From Macrophomina tecta (lineage: Eukaryota > Ascomycota > Dothideomycetes > Botryosphaeriales > Botryosphaeriaceae), in the NCBI GenBank assembly GCA_024180945.1, contig JAKSGN010000003.1, positions 2,790,001 through 2,854,000 of the forward strand: a stretch of 64,000 nucleotides of DNA, written 5' to 3'. The position numbers and the translations under genes were made by a program. Below, in pieces: positions 43,353 through 53,770 of this stretch (position 1 is the stretch's first letter; the number at the start of each line of letters is the position of its first letter). The notes beneath the pieces were generated by a model, which was not told the origin of the DNA, did not search any database, and saw only the letters and a program-made list of their open reading frames with translations.

Positions 43353-43925
43353 TGTTGCTGTGTATGGAAAGGGGCTATGTCGAGAGTTGCGTGACTGGAA
43401 CTTGTGCACAAAAGAAAAGGATTCGCAGGGAGGGAAAAACAGATTGTGGTGAGGGAGGGTGGTGTGAGCTGTTGGAAGACAGGGCAGGCTTGCTGGCTGG
43501 GCAGTGACGTAACTGGCGCAAAATGGCGCGAAGCTCTCTCCGCATTCACTGACGCGCCGATGGCAGCGCTTGGACGCCGCTCGAGCTCCTGCCGCGACGC
43601 CAACGAACACCGCCTCGTCAGACAATTACGCCGTCTCGTCTGTCAACTCCTGACCGGATGCCATGAGAACGCTGACTATTCCAGTCAATCATTCATACTC
43701 GCACCGTCGCCGTTATTGCCTCCTCGCGACTGCATTGCTGCAACGCCATGCTTATTTCCTAGCCTGACCCCTTTAGCCCGCACACAGATCACACCTCGGG
43801 GCTATGCTTTTCCAAGCTCCCCGTGCCAACGCCTACATCAACTTCCCCGCTTCCTCCTCGCACTCATCACGCCGTGTCTCCTCCTCCGGCTTCGCGTCGC
43901 CGAGCGCAGAACGCCTGTGTGAGAC
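43353..43925. other. Divergent promoter region
   Basis: 573 bases between two divergent start codons; no recognised coding exon. Pyrimidine-rich near the + strand gene. Confidence 0.5.
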
Positions 43926-45606
43926 ATGCCCCTCCTCAGCCTAGCATCCTCGCGCAATGACGACGCCGACGAAGTTGCAAAGTACGACCACCAAATACAA
44001 CTCGAAGACCATACAAAGTCCTATGAAGGCGATAAAACACCCAGCGAGCCCTCTTCCGGCGCCCAGACCCCCCTTGAACCTAGACAGTCTCGCCGACTAA
44101 ACCGCTCCTCGATCCGCGAGGACCTCGTGAAGCGTGGCCTTGCCCGCCAGAAATATGCGAGGTGGCAGCAGGACAGGTTCGAATCGGCAGGGGAGCCAAG
44201 CGCTTCCGCTGACACCGGACTGGTACAAATCGACGCGAAGTCGGCCCAGCTGAGGTCTGAGGAGACGGAGGTGAACACCGAGACAAGTAACAAGGATGGC
44301 GAGGCTATGTCGCGGAAGAAGAGCAAGCTGGAGCGGGGAAAGAACCGCGTTAAAGGACTCGTCAACTCCAAGAGACTCATCCAGCAATCCAAGGAAGAAG
44401 ATGCCGTTGTCGATGTACTCTACGAAAACCAAAGGGGTTCCTTCTTCTTCGGTATCCCTCTATTTTCCTCGAAGTCTTTGCTCAATTTTGACCCCGCCGC
44501 CTGGGTTGACGGCAAGTTCAAAGCTGTCCCCGTGAACATCACAAATGCTGCAGTGCCTGACCCGAGCTGGGATTGGGCCTGGCCCTCATGGTATGTCGAC
44601 ATGTCACACGATGTCGATGAGGAGGGTTGGCAGTACTCTTTTTCCTTTCGCCATGGCTTCGCGTGGCATGGGACCCATCCATGGTTCCACTCATTCGTGC
44701 GGCGACGCCGTTGGTTGCGGAAGCGGGTCCGCAAGGGAGCTGCTGCTAAAGGCCATCCAGACCCCAAGCATTTCAGCGACGCCCATATGCTCACCTCCGA
44801 GTATTTCACCATCCACCCGCCGAAAAAAAGGTCGAACTATGCTATTGAAAGCTCAACTCGGTCAAGCTCGTTAGCGCGCTTCAACAGCCAAGACACTGCT
44901 GAGCAGCAGGATGACGAGATTAGTGACATACCGAAGCTGATTAGGCGGTTAAAGAGAGCCTCGGTCGACAGAGAGAAGATAGTTCTCGTTCGTCGCTTCC
45001 TCGATGAAGGCGGTGAGGAGCTATACTATCTTGCCGAGCAGGTAATTGTAATTCTCCTTATCCACCTCGTCTTTATCTAACCATTCGAAGATGCCCGCAA
45101 TTATGTCGCTCCTTGTATTCCAATCCTCTCGACGCCAGCTACTCTCATTACTGTTCCAACACTTCGAAGCTGCTTCTGCGCATCGGCAAGCTCACCGCGA
45201 GCGCGATCAGCAAGAGTCCGACCAAGAATCGCGCAATATCGACAACCTTCTTAACGCCTTGCACGCTGCTGATAAAGAATGCCGTAAACTGGAGTATTGG
45301 AGCGATATCCGCCATATTACCATGCGTGGTGACTCTGTCGGCGCTGTAGATGAAAATCACGGCTGGGGACGTGGCTGGGAAGGCTTGGATAATAGTGGAC
45401 CCGGGGAAAAAGATGAGGCTGGAACAGAAAGATTCAAAGAGGAGGGAACCCCCGAGCAGGAACAGTCTGATAATGAATCAGAAGCCGGACGGGAAAAAGA
45501 AGATGCGCTTAACGAGCAACAGACTGAATCTGCAGCTGCGAAGCAAAATGGACATGAGCAGAGCAATGGGTTAAGGGATAAAGGCAAGGGTAAGGCGGAG
45601 CTTTGA
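43926..45606 (+). CDS. Dysferlin-domain protein (Mug65/peroxin-like)
   Basis: Two exons (43926-45041, 45091-45606; 49-nt intron) give 543 aa. After a charged N-terminal 150 residues comes a dysferlin domain (about 160-275): ENQRGSFFFGIPLFSSKSLL, then WAWPSWYVDMSHDVDEEGWQ and FAWHGTHPWFHSFVRRRRWL, matching the DysFN/DysFC arrangement of aromatic and Arg residues. The intron falls between LYYLAEQ and MPAIMSLLVFQSSRRQLL. The C-terminal 120 residues are Glu/Gln-rich and disordered. Fungal proteins with this domain include fission yeast Mug65, yeast Spo73 and the Pex30 group, which act at membranes in sporulation or peroxisome biology. Which subgroup this belongs to is not certain. Confidence 0.8.
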
Positions 45607-46569
45607 GCTTGATGCCGCCCGTCGACCCATTCATGACCTAGTGCAATATGTCTTCATTGAAGAAAAAAAAGTATGTCTGACGTTGCACAGATCGTTTGTC
45701 TCAACCACCCACACCTGAGCCGCCGATTTCGCCGCCAGTACAAAGGTCATGGTTCGAGCAGGCATTTTGGTAGCAACTTCATAGCGTTGACATCGTCATT
45801 TTCAGCAATCAATTAGCAGTAGCGATTTCCATACTCCCTACAGAATTCCTTTCTATCCACCTGATACTTCTTTCGCGTTCAACTACGCTGTGTTTGCTAT
45901 CCGGGTCGTACAGATCTTGTGATATTGGGAGCTTCATTGGCTGGATCCAAGTTGCAGATTTTAAGTAACAAAATAAACGGTTTATTCGGCTCGCGAGTAT
46001 GTGTTAAGACGGGTTTGTAGGGTTTTGCCATTCGCCAACCTCTTACCCACCGCCAGAAGGAACGGAGAATCACCCGAGGAGCAGGCTATCTATTACTGTG
46101 ACCCGCCCAGGCATCCAACAGGCCCGACCATAATCCACCTTCTCGACTTGTCCTGGCAGTCGTTTCAAGTCTACCATGAAGCGAGCCTACAAGCCTTGGC
46201 AGCTACTCTATACAGCTTTAACACCCGTATGCACGGGCTATTCCAAGAGCCTAACCCATACTTTGTCTCCATGTCCGTCCAAGCCCGATTCATGCCGCAG
46301 AGAGTTCATTGCATTGGAGACCTAATCAACGGACGTGTGAGAACGGCCCATCCTTATGGAGAACAGGTCAGGTGCGGACTGCCCCACAGAAGAAGCGTAT
46401 ATAATGTTTAGACTTCTACGATACTTTGAACCAAGCCATCGCAACTTCATTACAACAAAGGTCAGTCGGCTTCCGCATATTTTTGTTCCGACTACCAGAC
46501 TGACCCGGAAATCGATTCTTAGATCACTTGGTCTCAACGCTTGTTCCCAAAAGAACTTCCATTTGCAAG
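45607..46569. other. Intergenic region
   Basis: About 960 bases, AT-richer than the housekeeping part. An open frame at 46001-46411 (+) shows no recognisable domain. This is the left margin of the accessory island. Confidence 0.45.
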
Positions 46570-46821
46570 ATGCGCCGACAAGATTTCTTCGCCCTTGCCG
46601 CCATCGTTGTGTCAGCCGTCTCGGCGCAGGTCATGACTTGCCGGGTTTGTTCCTCCTTAATCTTCCTTTTGAATATGCGTTACTGAACCTCTCACCAGGA
46701 ATGCTGCGATGTCTGCCTCCCTCTGGACCCCGCTTCGATCGAGTTCGCAAACTGCAATGGGAATTGCGTATCCTATTCCTGCTTTGGTGAGGTCAGCCAA
46801 TGCGAGGAGTTCTGGAAATAG
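46570..46821 (+). CDS. Small secreted cysteine-rich protein, possibly truncated
   Basis: Two exons (46570-46644, 46699-46821; 54-nt intron with a CTGAAC branch-like site) give 65 aa. Residues 1-19 form a signal peptide (MRRQDFFALAAIVVSAVSA) ending in A-x-A. The mature part has eight Cys in 46 residues (positions 24, 27, 28, 31, 44, 48, 53, 60), an even number as expected for disulfide-bonded apoplastic proteins or effectors. The frame closes at TAG 46819-46821, but the same frame stays open and protein-like for about 20 more codons, has one more Cys and then meets a strong donor GTGAGT at about 46874. So this may be a truncated copy of a longer protein. No family recognised. There are no recognisable neighbours in function; a P450 pseudogene lies 0.7 kb downstream. 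Confidence 0.5.
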
Positions 46822-47529
46822 TTTCAGAGGTTTGCGGGGGAACTGGGAAAGAGCAATGAGTTCGGATGTACTGCGTGAGTATACCTGAAAGACAACACTT
46901 TTAGCTATTTGCTGTGTAAGTCGTCTTACATGGTTAGTGCTCTAGCATTAGGTGATTAGTAAGCAGATTTGACTTCTCCAATGTCGGGATAGAGCGTCTT
47001 TGCAGGCAAGTCTTGACTCACAGGCCTGTAAATTGGAGGTTTTCTGGTACAACACAGATTTCACTCGTCACAATCATAAAGCGTGAGAGGTTGCTATCGA
47101 AATCTTGCAGAAAGGCACTATTTCACTGAAGCAGACCGACTGAGGCAGGATGCAGAGTAGAGTGTGTTGCGGATTGCGCGCCCTTTTTTTCTGAGTTTAT
47201 TCCCATTCGCTTCATGATTCATTGCAAAACAAGCATCTAGAAAAAGCTTTGCATTGGATTTTTCCGAATATCCGCCTCTGAACTATCAGACTTTATCTCT
47301 CAAATGGCTAGGAACAGGAAAAAGGTGTTCATTTAAACTGGATGTGTTGCAGCACCAAGTCGAAGGTGCCAGAGTGGAATAAACTGATCCGCTCAAAACG
47401 GTTGCTTCCGTGCTATGCTTGCTATTAATCGCATGCAGGTTATTCTTCCTTTGAATATATAAAGTCCGCTTCAACGTCTCTTTCGAATCCAACATGAAAC
47501 CAGCCATGGCTTCTCAATCACCCCTCAAT
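46822..47529. other. AT-rich intergenic region
   Basis: About 700 bases with T/A-rich composition. Apart from a possible continuation of the cysteine-rich gene in its first 150 bases I see nothing coding. Confidence 0.4.
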
Positions 47530-49200
47530 ATCCCCTAATCGTGGTAGCCTCCGCCGCCCAAGTCGGTGTGTCGCTGCATCTTTTGGTCTTCATCCACGGC
47601 GAATGGGAAAAGGGTGCATATAGACTTGCGATCATACAGTCATGGGGTCTCCCCTACTTGCTCTTCTGCTCTATGTGTCCCATGGCCTGGCGCTGTACCA
47701 TGCTGCATTGATCACGATATTGTTGGTAACCGACTTTTATATTGGCCTCTTTTGAATTACGGCGATTTGTCATCCATACTTCCACCCTTTAAAAGACTTC
47801 CCTGGCCCTACTTGTTCCAAGCTTACTGCGCTCAGGAGTGTCAAAGAGGGTATCCCCAACCTCAAGTTCTATCTCAAGCTACATTGTCTCCATGCGGAGC
47901 ACGGGAAATTTGTTCGCATCAGTAAGAGTACTCCTGGTCATGAGTAAGGACATGATCTAACCGATATAACTACTGAAAGGCCCAAGGAAGATAGATCAAT
48001 CGAGCGGAAGCAGTGCAACAGATTTACGGCTGGACCTCGAAATCCACCAAATGATCGTTCTATGACGTCTCTCACCCCTTTCAATCTTTACAAATGACTA
48101 GAAGCAAGCAATATCATATTCAGCGTAGACGTATATGAGACCGAGTTTTCAGCACACGAGATACGGAGGCCCAGAAACGGATCTGGCAGCTGGATTATCG
48201 GCTGATTGAACTTCAGCTCTCGAGAATTAGGAGCAACATCTCGATACGTATCTTAAAGAACCGATGGCCTCGTTCACGGCAACTGAAGGCAAGCCAGCTA
48301 GTGCAGCGATATTCTTTCAATGCTGAGGGTTTGATATAATGGGAGATTTTGCGTTGGGAAAATCTTTCAACATGTTAAAAGATAAAACACCACATTTCCG
48401 TGTTGAGATGTCCATCGGGCATGAGGTTATTTTTTCGGCAAATTTTACTCAGCCCGTTGGGTTTTAATGCTTATGCTGCCCCTTCTCGAGAAACAGAACG
48501 CGACTCGGATTAAATGATGTAGTGCCCAGATCCAAGAGAGGAAAAAGGTATGCGCACTTGCCACCGTCGCATCTTTGCCGCTTCTCACAGAGCACCTCTT
48601 CCTTTCAGAGCATTCCAAAGGCCCGGACGTCTACCACTATCTCCTCGAAGGCGGCGGCCCCAATGAGAAAACGGACGATGGCGCCATCAACGAATCTCTG
48701 CGCCTCTTCTATGCATCGCCTAACGGACTTCAGCACTTGACCCCGCCGGAAGATGTAGTGATCACCGGGTGTTTCATCCCTGGCGACACGCATGTAGAGA
48801 CCCCAACGTGGACCGTCGGCCGCGGTATATGCTCTCCCATATCCGGCCCTGATGAAGAAAGGTGGATGCTAACAATGCGGGCTTCTTTCGCCGAAAAACA
48901 GACTCGCGGAACTTCGTCGACCCCCTCGGATTCATCCCGGAGCCCCGGTCCTCCAGCCCGGAGCTTTTGCCGCAGAAGGACGCCTTTCTGCCTTTCCTGA
49001 GCGGTCCTTACCCCCGCGGTGGCAAACCGTTGGCCATGATGGAGCTCAAGCTCGCCATCGCGCACACCGTCTCCAAGTTTGCCATCTCATTAGATGACGA
49101 GGCGGAGAGCATAAGGGCGTTCGTGGAGGATTCCGGGTGGCGGGATTTTTTTGTGGCGATGCCTCCGCCGGTGCGAGTCTGCCTCAAAGCCCGGAACTGA
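47530..49200 (+). pseudogene. Cytochrome P450 pseudogene
   Basis: P450 sequence is recognisable across 1.7 kb in several frames. N-terminal part 47530-47930: VGVSLHLLVFIHGEWEKGA in one frame, then YHAALITILLVTDFYIG, a TGA, and HPLKDFPGPTCSKLTALRS, HAEHGKFVRI. Middle part about 47990-48430: INRAEAVQQIYGW, a TGA, SFYDVSHPFQSLQM and FDIMGDFALGKSFNMLKD. C-terminal part about 48600-49200: ESLRLFYASPNGLQHLTPPE (the ExxR helix), IPGDTHVETPTWTVGR, then a frame change to PLGFIPEPR and FLSGPYPRGGKPLAMMELKL. The heme cysteine is an Arg codon (49015-49017) and the I-helix that should precede ExxR is absent. It resembles fungal secondary-metabolism P450s of the tryprostatin-hydroxylase type, a loose comparison. 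Confidence 0.85.
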
Positions 49201-49893
49201 GAGAGTTCGCCATCTCGGAGCATGTGCGTGTGCATTCCAAGCTGTTTGGTGCGCTGACTTTCCCGCAGAAGCATGATATTAGCGTGCATCGGTGTCTGTC
49301 CTAGCAAAGTCATCTCTCTGACAAACAGGAGGTAGCCTGAGAGGTAGAGGAAGCTTGGGTGGTTAATAAGGGAAAAGCACTCGAATCAGAGGAGCTTGCA
49401 TTCCCCGGTGTTCGAGGCTGATCGTTTCTCATGTGAGATATAGCGACAGTAGCCGCTCTCTAACGGCAGTCAGCTTATTTGCCGCAATTAATTGCCCGAT
49501 CAGAGAGCTAACGGAAGTGTTCCGCCTGATTGTCTCCAGCCACTGGGTTGAAAACCAGTGATGCGGAAATGAGAAGAAGCTGCGTTGATGGTTCAGTACT
49601 AACGTTGCGCCATCGGGACACGGGTACATCAGGCTATTTGCGGGGTTCCCAGGCTGGCCGAAGGTGGGGTGGAAAATGGCGCCGATGAGCGGAACTGCGG
49701 GAGCCAAAACACGCGGCGGAAACCCGCGGCTTGGTAATGATTCGCTCGCTGTCAACATGAATCGTCTTTAGGGCGTGCTGATATCAGACCTGCATACTGT
49801 TAAATGGATGTTATGTTTACTGACCGGAGGGCTTCTTCCGGTGACACTCTCCTGTCCTGACAGCACAAAGAGCCTACTTTTGGTGCAGTTAAA
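49201..49893. other. Intergenic region upstream of the decarboxylase
   Basis: About 690 bases. A - strand open frame at 49429-49758 (109 aa) has no recognisable motif and I do not call it a gene. The right end holds the decarboxylase promoter. Confidence 0.4.
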
Positions 49894-52054
49894 ATGGCAG
49901 AGAAAATACCTCTTGGCCTCTATCTTTGGCGACGGTACGATCTTCCAATGCTTCAGACGAATAAATCTGGCTGACTCAGTTGCCGTTGACAGAATTGCGG
50001 AGTTGGGCGTATCAAGCGTATTCGGGGTCCCCGGGGACATGAACCTGGAGCTTCTGGATTACATCAACAACGTCCAGGGGCTTTCATGGGGTAGATACCT
50101 ACGCCAAATATTGATCCATCGTCTGATGTGCTGAGACACTTATAGTCGGAACGGCAAATGAGCTCGGGGCTGCCTACGCTGCAGATGGATACTGCAGGGT
50201 GAAGCAAAGCCCTGGTGTGAGTAGGTTCTATTACATCTCTCCGCAATAAATCAGTGCGCTCAATTTCTACCAGTTGTGACTACAATGGGGGTTGGAGAAC
50301 TCTCTGCAATAAACGGTGTTGCAGGTGCATACACGGAGCAGGTCAAACTCATCCACATCGTGGGAACCACCGGAACCGCAGTCCAGAAAAGAAATGCTAT
50401 GATCCACCATTGCTTGGGGCCAAACCCAGATCACAGAGTCCGTAAGAAGTCCTTCGTTCGCGCGACATCGAGACTAAACCCGGGCAGGTCTACGAAAAGA
50501 TATCCGCCCACGTCCGCGCAACGCATTGCTGGTTGGATGACATCAATACTGCGCCTTCGGAGATCGATGTAAGTTTCCCCGCCCGCTTATCGGTAGTAAG
50601 TTCTGATAGAATAATCCAGAGAGTACTCCGAACGTGCCTGGAGACCTCGCTTCCCGTCTACATCTTCGTCCCCATGGATTTCGTTCACCCTCTGGTCATC
50701 CCACCAGCGCCATCTCAACCCCTGGATGTCCCTCCAGCCGCAGCCGCCGCCCCACTGATAGAAACCGTCCTCTCCGAACTCTACTCGGCCAGGAGCCCCG
50801 TAATCCTCGTCGACGCCCTCGTCTCCCGCCACCGAGCCACCCGCGAAGCTCGCCAACTGCTCGACAAGCTCCGCTTCCCGACCTTCTCCACGCCCATGGG
50901 CAAGAGCATCGCCAACGAGAGCGCCCCCTACTTCCACAGCACCTACAACGGTAGAGTCTCCTTCCCGGGCGTCGCCGCCTTCGTCGAGGACGCCAGCGAC
51001 CTGGTCCTCGACCTCGGCCCCATCCTCTCCGACTCCAACACGGGCGGCCACACGCGCACCATCGCTGCGGAGAAGCTGATCTCTGTGCATCCGCACGAGC
51101 TGGTCGTTCGGGGCAAGTCGTTTCCCGGCACGTCGATCCGGGCGGTGCTAGCGGGCCTCGCCGCTGCCGTCGACACCTCGAAGCTGCCGGAAGTGCCGAA
51201 GCCGGATGTCCTCTCGCCGCCAGAGCTGGAGGTTGATGTGGCAGAGGAGGCGATCACGCAGTCTTGGATCTGGCGCCGTGTGGGCGAATTTGTGAGGCCG
51301 GGTGATGTGCTCATTGGCGAGGCTGGGACGGCGCAGTTCGGGCTCTCGGACGCGGAGTTTCCGGAGAATTTGACCTATTTGACTCAGATTTACTACGGCT
51401 CGATTGGGTACGCGCTGCCGGCTTGCCTGGGCGCTGCGGTGGCGAAGAAGGAGCTTGGCAGTGAGGGGAGAGTCGTGCTGGTCACGGGAGACGGGAGCTT
51501 GCAGCTTACAGCGCAGGAGGTGGGGACGATGGTGAAACTGGGGCTGGAAAATATTTTGATGTGGGTGCCTGTCAACTGGGGGCAGCGTCAAAGTGCGGAT
51601 GCTGCGGCTGGCTGACTTGAATTTGCAGACTTGTGATCAATAACGCGGGATACACTATCGAGCGAGCCATCCACGGGCCTGAAGAAGGTGAGTCAGATAA
51701 AAGGCAGGTGGTGCTGGCTGTGACTGACGATCTGTTGTAGCTTACAACGACATCGCGGCTTGGAACTGGCAGCTCATGCTATCGTTCTTCGGCGACAAGC
51801 AGGGGAAAGAGCGGAGCCGTGAAGTGAGGACCAAGGACGAGCTCGAGGCCGTATTGGCACTACCAGAGTACACTTCTCCAAAGTCCATTCAGGTAATATA
51901 ACACGATTCATCTTAGTTCTGACAACACCTGGCTAATCAAGCCTGAATACAGGTTGTAGAGGTTCACATGGGAAGGATGGACATTCCTTGGAGGCTGGGA
52001 ACTCAGATTGATATCGTCAGAGCTCGTGCAGCAGCCGCTGCGAAAAACAACTAG
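49894..52054 (+). CDS. Pyruvate decarboxylase-like thiamin diphosphate enzyme
   Basis: Nine exons (49894-49934, 49993-50090, 50146-50214, 50274-50437, 50488-50568, 50620-51560, 51629-51687, 51741-51892, 51953-52054; all introns 50-68 nt, GT-AG) join to 568 aa, the usual length for the family. The start MAEKIPLGLYLWRRIAELGV matches PDC N-termini. The activating Glu is in ANELGAAYAADGY, the paired His in MIHHCLG, and the ThDP/Mg motif runs from GDGSLQLTAQE to INNAGYTIERAIHG. These enzymes decarboxylate 2-oxo acids, pyruvate to acetaldehyde in the cytosol, or indolepyruvate and phenylpyruvate. It is far more intron-rich than its neighbours, and two donors (GTCCGT at 50438, GTGTGA at 50215) are weak. 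It sits between a P450 relic and a surface protein. Intact as far as I can see; substrate undetermined. Confidence 0.88.
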
Positions 52055-52811
52055 AAGGAAATATGTAGCAGAAAATGAGCACCGCAGAATGTATGACCTA
52101 CAGGCTTTTCACTGTGGGTAGAGAAAGACGATGTAGAGGGCCAAAACCCCAGAAAATAACCCGAGGACGATGATCAGCACAAATGGATGCTATCGGGCAA
52201 AAGCAGAGAGCAGCTCGGCTATCCTTAGAATAAATCTCTGGCGTTCGGACCGCAGAAAGGGCCGCTGATCGGCTATCTCCGCGCATCTGAAGGCTACAGC
52301 CAAGAACCGCAACGGTAATACTGATCATCATGGGCCCGTGCGACGGCCTTGGACATAGAAAAGTGTTCCAAGCACTGGGACGGGGACATTTGCTGCACGC
52401 AAGGGCTCGAGACTCGGGCCTTTTACTTGATTGTTTTCACACTTGGAGATGATGATAGCAAGGACTGTGTAGCTGCAGCTGAACCTGGTTAGCAAACAAT
52501 GTCTCGTCAGGTCCGGATTGAAGATTAACGCCTACGGTGACGCTCTCGGTCGTACTCCGCACCTGCAGGTCGGCGACTAGTGTGGGTCCGCGACGTCTAT
52601 AATGGGAATACTTGTCGGCAATCGCCAATCAGAAAGCATGATAGAACCAACAGGGGGTACCAGCATTAGATCCTTCGTGACTCGGGCGCTAAAGAAGCTG
52701 TGCCGTACCCGCATTTACGCCGCAATCAACGCACTTCGTTATATCTGGGGGGCCACCCACACGCGTGGCGTAGCGGCGTGCATTCTTCTCCGCAACTTAA
52801 ACAGCACCCCA
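52055..52811. other. Intergenic region
   Basis: 757 bases with no recognised gene; promoter of the surface protein at the right end. Confidence 0.45.
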
Positions 52812-53657
52812 ATGTCGACTACTTCGCGAAGTCTGCTGGCCGGGCTTTTGCTCCCGCTCATTTCCCACAATGTCAACGCACTGACAAACGCCAACTTCTT
52901 CTACTACCCATCCCTCTCAGAGCCTGTTCCTCAGGTCATCGCCGGCGACACTGTCAATGTCTCGTGGTCGTCCAACTACGCAAAGGGCACTCTCATGGTA
53001 CACTGCAATGGGACCCAAGGTTAATATGCCCTCAGCCCTCGTTGGAGCCATGCGCTTGGCTAATCTCTGGATACAGTGTCAACCACAAACGGCCTCGACT
53101 CCGCCGCTACCGAGCCCGTCACCATCCGCGACGGATGGGCAAGCCCATGCCACTTCCAGCTGGGCATCACCGACGGAGTCGGCTGGTTCGATTCCGGGTA
53201 CCTCGAAATTGTGGACGAGGACCGCGAAACCACGACATGGGCAGCAACGGGATCCTGCATGACCACCACTTCGGCCGCTGCCACTGCCAGCGCTACCGCA
53301 ACCTCGTCGTCTGCCACATCTTCATCTTCTGCTACACGGATCGCAGACGCAGCCTCATCAACCACATCGGCGGCTTGCGATCCGACGAAGAATTCAGGCC
53401 CTGGGATGGGCGCTGGAATCGGGATCGGAATCGGTATTTCGGCAGGCTGCGCCGCAATCCCATTGCTCTTCTTGCTGTTCCGGCGAAAGAAGCAGGTCGT
53501 CGATGAGAAACCAGCCCCGGCGCAGAACCAAGGATGGGGTGAGTATTACAACCGGGCAGGAGGCCTCACGGCCTCTGCGGAAGCCGATGGCCGCGCATAC
53601 CAGGAACTCTCAGGTCAGGGCAACTTGATTGAGCTGGACGGGCAGGGTAGGAAATGA
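52812..53657 (+). CDS. Single-pass surface protein with Ser/Thr-rich stalk
   Basis: Two exons (52812-53019, 53077-53657; 57-nt intron) give 262 aa. Architecture: signal peptide (MSTTSRSLLAGLLLPLISHN), an ectodomain of about 110 residues with NVSWSSN and CNGT glycosylation sites and few Cys, a Ser/Thr/Ala-rich stalk (about 125-160), one membrane segment preceded by GMGAGIGIGIGISAG and containing AAIPLLFLLF, then a basic stop-transfer RRKKQ and a cytosolic tail of about 55 residues. This layout recalls fungal wall-stress sensors (Wsc/Mid2 type), but I see no WSC cysteine pattern, so the role is only suggested. The start was chosen because the signal peptide begins there; the open frame upstream to 52602 is not protein-like. 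Confidence 0.72.
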
Positions 53658-53770
53658 CGATACGAATATACCCAAGACGGACTTTTTAGGGCGCACCACG
53701 GATAGGGATATGCAGCTTAATTCATTCTATTGGTACGGCCTCAGGGCCCTTCCTTGGCTGGAAATCATCT

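Noticed and set aside
43926..45606. Reading the dysferlin-domain frame as two separate genes (384 and 171 aa)
   Set aside because: A 49-nt GT-AG intron joins them in phase, and a second gene would need to begin at the first base after the acceptor.
49429..49758. 109-aa - strand open frame
   Set aside because: Some stretches look protein-like, but no motif, signal or family is visible; left as unassigned.
49935..49956. 22-nt intron giving an in-phase joint in the decarboxylase
   Set aside because: Too short to splice. The 58-nt intron 49935-49992 is in phase as well and yields the family's RRIAELGV sequence.
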